Shown here piece after piece: positions 19,647 to 29,909 of a stretch of DNA of 64,000 nucleotides. The stretch comes from Selaginella moellendorffii. Taxonomy: Eukaryota; Streptophyta; Lycopodiopsida; Selaginellales; Selaginellaceae. Each line of letters begins with the position of its first letter. The stretch's first letter is position 1. A program made the position numbers and the translations under genes. The stretch is taken from contig NW_003314274.1 in the NCBI RefSeq assembly GCF_000143415.4, positions 311,209 through 375,208 of the forward strand. The letters are read 5' to 3'. Below the pieces are notes generated by a model that searched no databases, was not told the DNA's origin, and worked only from the letters and a program-made list of their open reading frames with translations.

Positions 19647-20988
19647 AATGGTGAACCCAGTGTGACACACAGCACTTTCTGACGTGTCATTTCTCTTTTT
19701 CTTTTGGCCACAGACTTTGGGAAGGAATTCCTTGTTCATCTGGCAGTGGTTTTGTTTGATCTTTGGCGTGTTGGATATGTCTGGAGCTCTTTTTTCCAGC
19801 AAGGTATGGCGCTCATCAAGCTGTGCAGTATAGGAAGAGATACAACGTTTCTTGGCTTGGTTGGATGAACATTTTAGGGTTTTCTCATCTGGATTCTCAG
19901 CAAAATTTTTCAAGGTAGTGCATTTAGGCTTGTAGATCTTGCCTAGATCTACGAGTAGTGGTGATTCTTGGCACTAGATTTGGCCAAATTGGCAGCATGC
20001 AAAAGGATTTTCTTCTCCGGCTAGATTGGGTCATCTTTGTAGTAGAAATTTGTGCTCCTCTAGGCTTTGTTTTAGATGCTGTTTATTTTCAGAGGTGCTC
20101 TTGATCCTAGGCTTTCCAAAAACACCAACGGCGCCTTAGTATCGATCTACATCAATGACATGCACATGTTTTTCCACAATATTGGCGTTCTGGGCTACCT
20201 CTTCTTGGATTTTGGGGAGTATTGAGGTGGCTTCTTCCCAAATTCCTGTGATAGGAGGTAGACAGGGCTGAGCCCTTTCCAATGAGCCCACAAACATTCA
20301 AAATGGGGAAAGATCGAGACCAAAAGACTCATTTTTCTCTTTTAAACTAAACTTTGTTGGGGGTTCCTTAGGAACAACGCAATCTTCAGTCTTGGGAATG
20401 TAGGAACAGGAAGAGGAGTTGATGTAGGAATAGGAACAAGGGGAGCAGGAACAAAAGTTGGCGTAGGAACAGGAACAGGGGGAGCAAGAACAAGAGTTGG
20501 TGTAGGAACAGGAACAGGAGGAACATGGATAGTAGGAGAAGGCGTACAGGTAGGAGTGAGAGTAGGGGGTTACCAGTTATGGTTTACAGGTCCCTAATTA
20601 CTGGTTACTAGTTACCGGTTACAGACTACTCCAGCGGCTACTTTGGTGGTTACCCAACAGGCCAACAGTTATGTGCGTTTGAAACTTATATCCCCTTCAC
20701 CCTTATTTCTCTTCATCATAGGATGTTTGAGCAACTTGAGCACAAGTCTACAGTCTCCTTGCTTTTGTCAACCCAGTTGCCTTGGCCGGGCATTTGTAGT
20801 GTTCAGCATATTTGATGCCAGTACAAACTAGACATGCGATAAATTGGCACCCTTTTACCATACCTCAATGCCCTAAGGTATAGAGTAAACTTTCTAACAT
20901 CCAAAGGCAGCTTAGGTACGACATTGCACCTTTTCGGGCCAAGTCCTCTTCATCCTCAGCAGATTCTAGTGACTTAGATCTATGAGCT
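19647..20988 (+). other. Leader of C (non-coding)
   Basis: Untranslated leader. It has imperfect purine-rich repeats (GGAACAGGAACAGGGGGAGCAA, 20398-20540) and a block of GGTTACTAGTTACC-type short repeats (20565-20640). The latter block recurs in the 3' region at 27655-27770. No protein-coding signal was seen. Confidence 0.6.
19649..19666 (+). other. Primer-binding site of C
   Basis: TGGTGAACCCAGTGTGAC starts two bases after the LTR. The C'' copy has TGGTGAACTCGGCGTGAC at 53544. The TGG start fits a tRNA 3' CCA. I cannot name the tRNA with confidence. Confidence 0.55.
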
Positions 20989-22290
20989 ATGGCGCAGCCA
21001 CCTCTAGCTCGACCTCAACTCCATGTTCTACAGAAGGGGAGTGATCTACCGACCTTCTTAGGTGTTTGAACAGTCTCTCCAACATCACATATCAATCGCT
21101 TTGGTTACTACTGCACCACAAACATGATCATCAATGATGATCATATGTGCCGTGAGTTCTTGCAGTCTCTCGAAGGCAAAGCAAAAACTTAGGCAGATTC
21201 TCTCCTCCCAGAGGACCAGACAGACTTCCAGACACTACTTAATTCTTTCAGAGAATGTTTTGTTGAAGAAAAACCCACAAATCAGCTACTTGTTGACCTC
21301 TTTTCGTTCTGGCAGGGTGCGCACGAGTCTATTCCTGACTATATCACTCGGTTTTGAGCATACTGGAAGCAGTGTTGGGATCGCAGAGTGGTCCAAGATG
21401 AGCAACAGGGGACCACGGCATTCACAACAAGTCTGCGTGGGAACTTGTAGTGAAAACTTCTTAAGAAGACATTCAGTTCTTGCCGCAAGGCGTTTTTATT
21501 TGCCACAAAGCTGGAAAGAGAGCTTTTTGTCGGCCTAGGGATTGCTAGAGTTGATTTCGACCAAGCCATCACCCCCTCAGAGTCACCTTGTGCAGCTGTT
21601 CACTCATCCACACCAAAGCCCATTGCTATTGAGCATACACCTTCGGATATTGAGAACTTTGGCAACGAGATGTGGCAGCTGAAGGAGATCATTCTTCAGT
21701 AGCAATCACACCATGACAAACTGCTCCAAAAGCTGGTGGAATCCAGGAAAGAGGCCGCTACAGCTTGGGATTGCAGATTTAAATCCCGTTGGTGCACTCA
21801 CTATGAGACAAACACACACAACACATAGTGCTGCTTCAAGCTTCACCCAAAGCTTCAGCCTCCATCTTCTCAATGTGTCCAAAAACATCCCTTCGCTGAT
21901 AACTCCAAATCATCTCAAGGTCCAGAGGCATATCAGGAGCAGCTGGAGCGACAAGCGATTGAGGCAGCCTCTTTGTCAAGCAAAGGCAAGGCACCAGCCT
22001 CATCGGTCAACACAATTTTGGTAGCCGAGGAACTCTTTAGGCAACAACAGCAAACCACAGCCACTCGAGCCCAAGCGAAGAAGAAGGCACCTACTTAGCC
22101 TGCCATAGATCCCTCGGTGCCGGTTGAGAGTGAATCTCTATCGGCACCAAATCCAATGACACAGAGGGTGGCTTGTAAGCTCCCTTTCAAGTCACTACTC
22201 TCTTATCCTCCTGAGATCTCACCAATAGCTATTCCTGTTCTAGAGCTGGTTCTTCAACAGCTGGTTGACACTCCCGTCACCTTTTCGCTC
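20989..22290 (+). pseudogene. gag of C
   Basis: Starts at ATG 20989 (MAQPPLARPQLHVLQKGSDL), in frame with DDHMCREFLQSLEGKAK (21136 onward), a predicted capsid region (DQTDFQTLLNSFRECFVEEK, FWQGAHESIPDYITRF) and a coiled, charged C-terminal part (EMWQLKEIILQ, about 21670-21700). Interrupted by several TAG/TGA stops. A CCHC zinc knuckle was not found, unlike the gags of B and H. Assignment rests on position before protease, LTR context and similarity to C'. Confidence 0.65.
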
Positions 22291-22296
22291 TAAGAC

Positions 22297-23370
22297 ATGT
22301 TGTGTCTTGTCCCGGGATTTGGCCAGTGTTTAGAGGAGTTTGCACAGTCAGGAACACTAAAGAGCACTCTCAAGAGGACTCCTCAAGAGTTGCACATTAT
22401 CGACATGACAAGATATGGTGGAGATCCTGGTCCATTCTTCGTCCTAGTGCAGATTGGTACTTCCTCTTGTAGGGTGGATGTTTTGGTTGACTCTGGTTCT
22501 AGAAGCAACATTATCTCTCTCAAAGCTGCCCTTTCAGCATAGATACAGATCACTGAGAGCTCCTCCATCATGCTCAAGAACTTCACCAACCACACTATTC
22601 CTCCGGCAGGCATTTGCTGTGGTGTCAAGGTCTCTGTGCAGAGTGTTATTTCTGAGGCGGATTTCCTCGTGGTTGACTACCAACATCTTGGAACGTCCTC
22701 TTTGAAGGACTCTATCATCCTTGGCCACTCATGGCAAGTCACAGCCTATTGCATCATTGACAGCGCAAAAGGCAAGATGGAAATTAGCAATGGAACCCAT
22801 AGCGCCACCTTTCTTAACAATGATGGCAGAGCTCTTTCTCAGCAAGCCCAGTAGGCTCAGACTAAGATGGCCTCTACACCACACTTCCCTCCCGAGATCA
22901 CAAAGGTTTTTCCTAAGTTGGCGGTGGAGTCGACCATCTATATGACGGATGCTTTCTCATGCAATGCGATTGACATGGTTGGAGGTGAGTCAGATAGCCG
23001 AAGACATCTGTCAACTTCACTATCTTTATTTGAGAGTAAGGCCGAGCCTCTAGACAGTCCCTCTTTATTTGATGGCGGGGCTTATAGAGTATGGGCTCCC
23101 ATATCCAGCTTTTCAGAGTGTTTCTCGATAGAGGAAGGGCTCCTTGATTCGTTTCATGCATGGGACCAACTCTCTCTTATGGAGCTTGACGACACAGTCA
23201 CTCCAGACCAGGTCCATCTTTCACAGGACATAGCCAAACTCAATCCTCCTCAGCAACTATCTAAGGTGTCACACAGTCAGCATCTTCCTACTAAAATTGC
23301 AGTAGTTGATGACTCCAAGCATATTTTGTCATGCCGTTTCTTGGAGACAGAGGATGACATCTAGACACAG
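22297..23370 (+). pseudogene. Aspartic protease and linker of C
   Basis: DVLVDSGSRSNIISLKAALS (22474-22533) contains the D-S-G catalytic triad. KDSIILGHSWQVTAYC (22705-22752) is the closing motif. Both match C'. The linker (23000-23370) is acidic and of unknown role. In-frame stops occur at about 22542 and 22855. Confidence 0.8.
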
Positions 23371-23689
23371 AATTGGCAGAAAGAATCAAGCCAATCGGAT
23401 GTGCTGCGTGTGAGTTATAGCTCTTTGAGTTCAGAATTTCCTACTGTGGAGCTCCCGATACAAGTCCAAGTGTATTACAGTGAAACTTCAACACCAGACT
23501 TGGAATAGACTTCAGTGGAGGATCTTCCTTCACTTGCAGAGTACTTGGCTACAGTCCTTGCATTGGACATCAAGCGCTCAGAGCATCAGAAGCAAAGAAA
23601 ACAATAGACAAAGACTCTAGATCCAACAGTAGCATTCTTGCCTAACTTGCCAGAGACGGTCTGGATGTGGTGTCCCCGGCATCTTTATT

Positions 23690-24220
23690 TGAAGAAGAGG
23701 ACACTCCTATAATTACAGCTTATTTCAACGGTGCTTTCTGCCCCAAAAATTAGGTTGCCGGCATTGGAGTTTGGATGATTGATTCTACAGAGAACAAAGT
23801 AGCCAACCTCTCTATCACTTTACCAGCAACATCAACTAATGAAGCAGAGTACTTGGTGGCTATCAGTGCCATGAAGTTGGCCACAAATCTCAAGTTTAGG
23901 CAAGTCACTTTCATTGGAGATGCACAACTCATCATACGCCAACTTACTGGAGAATACCAAGTTCGCAAAGAGAACCTGAAAGAGCTATGGCAGCGGGCAG
24001 TCAACCTAAAGGATGAGTTCTCTTAGGTGATGTTTCAAAGAGTCCCTCGTGAAGAAAACTTTTGGGCAGACAGGTTATCACATCAAGCAATCACCATGAT
24101 GCGAGAGGCAAAAGGCACTCCTTGCTCTTTAGTTTCCAAGGTCAAGGAGGAATCTGAGATAGATGAGCCCCATGAGCCCAAGGTTCTCCAAACTCCAAGG
24201 TTCATGCTGTTTTCCTAGGC
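23690..24220 (+). pseudogene. RNase H domain placed upstream of RT in C
   Basis: Type-I RNase H pattern in order: ITAYFNGAFCP (the usual first aspartate DGA is NGA), AGIGVWMID, TNEAEYLVAISAMKLA with the catalytic glutamate (23835-23885), FIGDAQLIIRQLTGEYQV with the second aspartate (23910-23965), and VPREENFWADRLSHQA with the final aspartate (24042-24090). The sequence resembles cellular/plant RNase HI rather than the RNase H normally fused behind gypsy RT. It lies between protease and RT. An amber stop lies at 23750-23752, and the frame differs from the flanking domains. In C' the region is deleted and in C'' it is absent, so only this copy shows it. Confidence 0.8.
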
Positions 24221-24280
24221 GATGACAAGGACCTGGTCTTTATTGCCATATCACTTGCTTCAACAAATGTAGCAAAACTC

Positions 24281-25230
24281 TTGGCTCTCCTTCATTGTTT
24301 CAAGGACATGTTTGCTTGGGACTACAGCCAGCTTTTAAGAGTTCCCATGGACACAATCATGCACAATATTGTGCTTTTAGAGTCAACCAAACCAGTCCGT
24401 CAAAAGATGCAACATTTCAGCCCGATAGCTCACTCAGAGATGAAGTTGGAGATCAAGCGACTTCTGGCAGCTGGCTTTATTTACCCTTTGGAGAGCTCAG
24501 AGTGGGTGCCAATCTTGTCCTTGCACACAAGGCAAATGGAAAACTCCACCTCTGCATTGATTTCCGAGACTTGAACAAGGCAACTACGAAAGATCACTTT
24601 CCAACTCCATTTATTGATGCGATTGTGGATGAGATGGCTGGACACTGTTACTACTCTTTCATGGATAGCTTTTCAGGGTACAACCAGATCTTCATTCATC
24701 CCGATCATCGAGATCTTACAGCCTTCTGGGCACCTTGGGGCGTCTTCGCTTTCAACATCCTCCCGTTTGGCTTGTGTAACACTGGAGCTACTTTTCAGCG
24801 CTTTATGACCCACATCTTTCATGATCTGGTTGGAGGTGCCTTGAGGGTGTATATGGATGATCTGTGCATGACCTTTGATTCCTTTGAGGACCACCTTGTG
24901 CACTTGGAGCAGATCTTCACTCGCTGCCGACAACACAGGTTTTCATTGAACCCGGCAAAGTGTAAATTCAGGGTGACTAATGGCCAGTTGCTAGGCTTTG
25001 ATGTCTCACAGGATGGGATCAAGCCCCAGGTAGCCAAGGCTCAGGAGATTCTGGATCAGAACCCACCAACCAATGTGAAGCAACTTCGTAGCTTCCTCGG
25101 GCAAATGGGTTTCTTTTGCCGTTTCCTCCACAACTATGCTGCACGTTCACGTCCCCTGATAGCTCTGCTACAACACAACATTCCATTTGTCTGGGGTGAG
25201 TCCCAGCAACAAGCCTTTGAATCACTGAAG
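24281..25230 (+). pseudogene. Reverse transcriptase of C
   Basis: The N-terminal part FKDMFAWDYSQLLRVPMDT and RLLAAGFIYPLESSEWV (24281-24510) continues after a frameshift with GKLHLCIDFRDLNKAT, SFMDSFSGYNQIFIHPDH, NILPFGLCNTGATFQ and the catalytic YMDD (24850-24861, ALRVYMDDLCMTF). The thumb motif is KQLRSFLGQMGFFCRFLHNY. Apart from the frameshift at about 24510 the domain is open. Confidence 0.9.
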
Positions 25231-25770
25231 CAGTCACTCCACATAGCCCTAGTACTCCAACCACCAGAGCGACAACTTCCTTTCGACATTTACATCACAA
25301 TGGGTACAGAGGCTTTTGGAGTATGCCTTTGCCAATGTTCATAGCCTGGCAAGCCACCACATGCAACATACTATGCCTCACATCCGTTCAAGGAGATTGA
25401 GAAGAAGCACATGGATGCGGGAAAAGAAGCAATGGCTGTTGTTTACATCTTGGAGCGATTTTGTCGCTTTCTCGCTGGAGCCTATATCCATTTCCACGTC
25501 TATTTTAATGTGCTAACCTTTCTTTTACAGCGACTGATTCATAGTCCTCATACTTTGTCTTGGATTGTGACCATCCAAGAGTTCCAGCCAACTTTTCACA
25601 TGCGGCGGAAGCGTGTGATGGATCCGAATGAGTTCCTGGTTGCTAAAGTTACTTCCTTTGTGGTCCCAGTAGCATTACAGGACATTGTAGTGTACCTGGA
25701 TTTAGGTCAATTCCTAGTAGATTCCTCACCAGTACAAAAGGTATTGGAGATCCGAGCATGAGGGTTTTGC
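25230..25770 (+). pseudogene. Degenerate post-RT RNase H of C
   Basis: LPFDIYITMGTEAFGVCL (25275-25330), ATYYASHPF, and GKEAMAVVYILERFCRFLAG occupy the standard gypsy RNase H position. The first catalytic aspartate (normally TDAS) is TMGT and the third (normally DH.PL) is FNVLTF. A stop interrupts at about 25342. The framework survives but catalytic residues do not, as in C'. It may serve as a structural connection domain. Confidence 0.7.
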
Positions 25771-25789
25771 CTTTTCAACGGACACCTTT

Positions 25790-26910
25790 ACAGGAGGACT
25801 TCTCAAGAAGTTTTGTTGTGGTGTGTGGGGGAATACAAGGTCCCTGAGCTCCTTCGTACTCTCCACTCTTGTGCGGGGCATTTCTTGGGACGGATCACAG
25901 CACAGCTCCTCTTGCACCATGGCTACTTTTGGCCTCGGATTCACCAGGACAGCTTGGCCCATGCAAAGGCATGTGAGCAGTGCCAACGGTTCAATCCCCA
26001 GAGCCATGTTTTATGTCTTCCTTTCTAGCTCATCACTTCTCTGGGTCCCTTTTTACAATGGGGATTTGACTTTGCCGGCCCGATCAACCCACCAAGCTCA
26101 AAAGGGCAATGATACATCATTGTGGCAATGGACTATTTCACAAAATGGGTTGAGGCCACCCCTCTACAACAAGCAGATCAACAGTCTATTGCAAAGTTTG
26201 TCTACGAGTAAATCATTTGCTGATTTGGAGTTCTTGCTATTTTGATTTCCGATCGTGGTAGCAGCTTCCTTGGACAAGTGATGCAGCATTTTCTCCAACG
26301 ACTGTAGGTCAAGCACATGAAGAGCAGCAGCTATTATCCTGAGTGCAATGGCCAGGTGGAGTCCAGCAACAAGATATTGAAGACAGTCATTTCAAAGCTT
26401 GTGGAGGATCACCCAAGGCGTTGGCATGAGCACTTGGTTATGGCGTTGTGGGCCTTTCAGACGTCTTTCAAGACATCCATCTCTGTGACCCCTTTCTCCC
26501 TTGTCTATGCAATAGAGGCCGTGCTTCCAATGGAGATCCAAGTGCCATCACTCTCACTTTCACTTCGATATGCAGTAGCGATGCAGCTTAATGATGAGGA
26601 CAAGCTTCATACATGTGACTTGGAGGTTCTTGCCTTGGAAGAATAGTGACGATCCATATCAGAACATCTCCTTTGAGGCGAGCAGAAGATCAAGTCAGTC
26701 ATTGATCACCAGCAGTCTGCCGAACCATTCGAGGATGGCAATCTTGTTCTACTCAAGGAGTTTATGCCACCTTCGAAGTTCTCCCCTCACTAGATTGGCC
26801 CCTACTTTGTCCAACGACACATTGGAGGTAGAGCATATGTGCTAGTTGATGCTGATGGATGTGAGCTCCCACATGCTCACAACCACTCTCATCTCAAACG
26901 ATTCATCCGG
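25790..26910 (+). pseudogene. Integrase of C
   Basis: An HHCC-like zinc region reads LRTLHSCAGHFLG...KACEQCQRF (25850-25995). The catalytic residues are in WGFDFAGPINPPS (26060-26095), ISDRGSSFLGQV (26245-26280) and NGQVESSNKILK (26348-26383). The C-terminal segment LVLLKEFMPPSKFSP...GPYFVQRHIG (26740-26825) is of the GPY/F type. Several TAG/TGA stops interrupt. Translation would end just after LKRFI at the donor-like GGTGAG (26910). Confidence 0.85.
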
Positions 26911-26994
26911 TGAGATGTTCCTCTTCTCTTCTTTTTCTTTTTCTTTTTCTTCTTTTCTTTCACTTTACTTTCATGGCTCCTTTTCTACTTTTAG
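26910..26994 (+). other. Conserved intron-like segment at the end of pol in C
   Basis: 85 nt. Starts GTGAGATG immediately after the last integrase codons, contains a run of CTTTTT-type pyrimidines and ends CTACTTTTAG. Copies at 5378-5463 (minus) and 55354-55439 keep donor GGTGAG and acceptor TTTCAG at the same places. If spliced, pol would continue in frame into the following exon. Confidence 0.5.
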
Positions 26995-27217
26995 AGGGTG
27001 TTTCTTCATTGGACCATGGCCCATGCCTTGGATTTTGCACTCAAGCTACATTGCCATTTGTATGGATGGTGCTCACTTGGCTTGGTCTATGTTCCAGGTT
27101 CTTTGGTCCTTCCCTTACCATTACTACACCCCACAAATTCCCTTCACTCATTCCATATCATCTACACTCATAGTTCCATCATCACTCACTTCCAGTAGCA
27201 TTGCCCACACTTATCTC
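26995..27217 (+). CDS. Putative downstream exon of C (about 74 codons)
   Basis: After the putative intron the frame set by integrase reads GCFFIGPWPMPWILHSSYIA, then MFQVLWSFPYHYYTP, and ends ...HTYL before a TAG at 27218. The same frame is open and ends with the same HTYL or CTYL and stop in C'' (55440-55662) and C' (minus, 5377-5155). It is rich in aromatic residues. I recognise no family. It may be a C-terminal extension of pol or simply non-coding sequence that happens to be open. Confidence 0.35.
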
Positions 27218-28288
27218 TAGATGCCCGTCTTGCATCTTTCATTCTTTCACAATCATTCACATCTCCGCTTGAGGTCACATTTACACCATACCACAGACAC
27301 ACATACATGCACCAGCAGCAAAAGACACCACCTCATTTGGACATGCTGTTTCCGAGATGTCCTTACGACCATTTGCCGACGACACACTAGCTTTTTTTGG
27401 AGCGACTTTCTTCCAACTGGGTGAGCCTGTTCACTCAAGGCACCTAGGTGGATCTTTAGGCGAGGCCACAAAAGCCGAAGCCACTTTCTTCTGCTCCAGC
27501 ACTCAATGGACACATGCCACCTCCCTTGACCAGCAACCCAGCGACCACACCGTCCTTTTCAGCTGCTGCCTTCTTCAGTTACTCTTGTTTTAGAGACGGC
27601 CACCTTCTCAGAGTGCCACCACCATCTCAGCACTCCACCATATCACTCCATATCGGTGCTGGAGCAGGCACAAGAGTAGGAGCGAGAGCAGGTGGTTACT
27701 AGTTACAAGTTCCCAGTTATGGGTTATCAATTACTTGCTACTCCGAGAGGTCAACACTTACTCTACGGGCCAATGGTTATCAATGGCCACCTTTTTAGAG
27801 TGCCACCACCATCTCGCCGCTCCACCATATCACTCCATCTTTCATCATTCCCACACTTACCACCCTTGGGCAATGCATCCCCTCTTCTACCTCTCTTTCT
27901 TTCTCGATTTCGGCCAATCTTTGGAGCATACTGGAAGTCATCAAGAGGCTACATTTGCATATTACACTTTCCTGAGCCGAAATCTAGATACGGGTTAAGT
28001 TTTTTAGGTACTCACACTCTTTTTCCCCTATTTTTTCCCCTTTTTCACACTTTTTCTGCACTTTTTCTTCAACTTCAGGGTCCAATTTGACTACAGGGTT
28101 TCCCACCGGGTTTTCCTCCCTATCTCCAAACTTTACACCTACCTCTTTTCTTTCTTTTCCACTTTTTTTTCTAGAGTTTCTATTATTTCACGCAGCTACT
28201 AGCACTTGGCATCAATAGCAAAGGTGCACTCTACACTCTTCGGTGGGTTCTCATGCGTCTGGAGCCAGCAGGATCCACCGTGGTCACA
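27218..28288 (+). other. 3' non-coding region of C
   Basis: No coding signal. Contains a repeat block (27655-27770) similar to the leader block at 20540-20640. Just before the LTR there is no purine tract; instead the sequence TCCACCGTGGTCACA (28274-28288) touches the LTR. Confidence 0.55.
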
Positions 28289-28388
28289 TGTTAGGGCATG
28301 GCCACCGAAGGAGTGAGAGAGAGAGGGAATATTTTGGTCCTCAAAATATTCCCCATCTTCATTGTATAAAACCCTTGGCCTTTATAGT
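28289..28388 (+). repeat. Truncated 3' LTR of C
   Basis: The first ~100 bp of the 188-bp LTR, including TATAAAA (about 28365), then abrupt change to unrelated sequence after CCTTTATAG. Confidence 0.8.
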
Positions 28389-28745
28389 GAGAGCATGCGG
28401 CAACTCTTGTGTTATTCTTAGTCTACAAAGAATTTGTAGGAGCTCTTTGATACAGTTTGTTAACTTCACAATAACAAGCACAAATCTTGTAAGTGTTCAA
28501 GGAGTCCTTTTGTCGAGAATCATCATGATGATTGCTGTGGACATAAGAATAGGAACACCCATCACAAGTTGAAGTCTTTGGTGGCTACTTCAAATGTAAA
28601 GGGGTTAAAGAAGTAAAAATTCTTTATGAAGAATTATAGATAAAGTTGTTATCATAGTGGCAAGTTTGGACATTATAAGGCTAATTGTTTCTAACTAAAG
28701 AATAAGCAGTAAAGGAAAAAGAATAACCAATCTTCTATTGATGGA
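28389..28745 (+). pseudogene. Remnant of a gag-like gene, possibly Copia type
   Basis: The plus-strand reading near 28647-28690 is CYHSGKFGHYKANC, a zinc-knuckle shape in which the second cysteine has become serine. It is preceded by a lysine-rich stretch with two stops. Small size and decay prevent a firm assignment; it is not related to the neighbouring families. Confidence 0.35.
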
Positions 28746-28950
28746 TGCTTGGCATGATTCCTCACACTGGTGCACTAACTTATACCCAATATGCACTATG
28801 GATCATAGTTTAGGATTCTAGTTCCAAGTCCTCTCGCTATCAATTTATGATCATGTATAAACTCTTCCATACTTAAACCCATAAGCCACCTCTTTTGAAG
28901 TCAACACCTTAAACTAGGGTTTTTATTCCTCCAACTTGCTAATTTTGCTT
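28746..28950 (-). mobile_element. A2, left piece (degenerate A-family element)
   Basis: Aligns with 46611-46830 inside A1. It breaks exactly where element B begins and continues on B's other side at 39593. Non-coding. Confidence 0.7.
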
Positions 28951-29710
28951 TGTTATCATGGAAAAACGGGTGTTACGGAGAAAAGAGGAAACAAAGGGGA
29001 TAAGTTGGAATGGTGAAATCACAAAATGGTTGGCTTAGTTGAGTATTTGGTCGCCAGTCGGATTACAAGTCCAACAAGAATAGAAAGAGAGGCTACATGA
29101 TTGGCCAGTCGTACAACTCCTTGATCCACACTAAGAACTTGGCCGTCAATAGAACTGAAGGTGGGCAAGGATGGCACAGGCCACAGAATCAACAAAAACC
29201 CAGAACAAGTGAATGCACTGGTACAATAGAAAGTAAAACTGAGTGAAAACTAAATGCATCTCAATGTCAATCCCGGAACATAGAGTAGAAAGTCAAATCT
29301 CACAAGCAGTTGATAAAGAAAAGTTTTACAGAGTTTTCCTTTGTGTAGAGTAGAGATGGGATAAAATTCTCACTCTCACAGCTAGCCTATTTATACTAAG
29401 TCCTTGGCAACCGTGTCCGTGCTTGTCGCCATGGTCCTTTCGAGTTTGTGTTTGCAGTACGGATGTCGTCATCTGGCAACCGCTCCTGGTAACCACTTCC
29501 AGGTCATTTGTACCCATCCGGTGTTCGAGTCTGTTGTAGAGTTGCTGCTGTAGAGTGCCAAACCGAGATTGCTGAGAAACTGAAGTTGGAGTTGTTGGGT
29601 TGGAACTTGAGTAGTTCGACCTTGAGTCCAACTGTTTGGGACTTAGCGGCATTTTGATGTTTGAACTTGTGCTGCCGAATATTCCTTCCATCCGAATTTT
29701 TCCTTTATCA
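28951..29710 (-). repeat. 3' LTR of B
   Basis: 760 bp, TGTTATCATGG...CCTTTATCA on the plus strand. Partner of 38823-39588. Confidence 0.93.
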
Positions 29711-29724
29711 CGCTCCCAGACTTA
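29711..29724 (-). other. Polypurine tract of B
   Basis: On the minus strand AAGTCTGGGAGCG lies directly before the 3' LTR, the expected plus-strand priming site. Confidence 0.6.
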
Positions 29725-29909
29725 AACGACACTCTGTCCTCGGAGTTTGTTAACTGCTTGATCAATGTGCCTTCCTTTTGTACTTTTTGTTCATTTTTAT
29801 GTGAAGCAATTTTCTCATGTAAATAGTTTTCTTTATTTCTCTTAGGTTCGAGCAGAAGGAACTTGATAGACCTGACAGAAATGAGCTTGTACTGGGTGAA
29901 TTCCCCCTC

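Larger units (their letters stand above)
19459..28388 (+). mobile_element. C: family-C Ty3/gypsy element with displaced RNase H
   Basis: It has a 188-bp 5' LTR, primer site, 1.3-kb leader, gag, protease, RNase H, RT, degenerate second RNase H, integrase, a 1.3-kb 3' region with an intron-like start, and a 3' LTR cut short at about 28388. It inserted into E after CTAT (19455-19458). The second duplication copy is lost with the LTR end. Frames shift between protease, RNase H and RT, so the copy is inactive, but it is the most complete of the three here (others at 3923-15557 and 53354-56922). Confidence 0.9.

Noticed and set aside
26925-26965. Pyrimidine tract after integrase as a polypurine tract in reverse
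   Set aside because: It sits 1.3 kb from the LTR and between good splice signals, so an intron is the better explanation.
28270-28290. A tRNA gene or fragment
   Set aside because: Only about 15 bases resemble a tRNA 3' end; no cloverleaf can be formed with the surrounding sequence.
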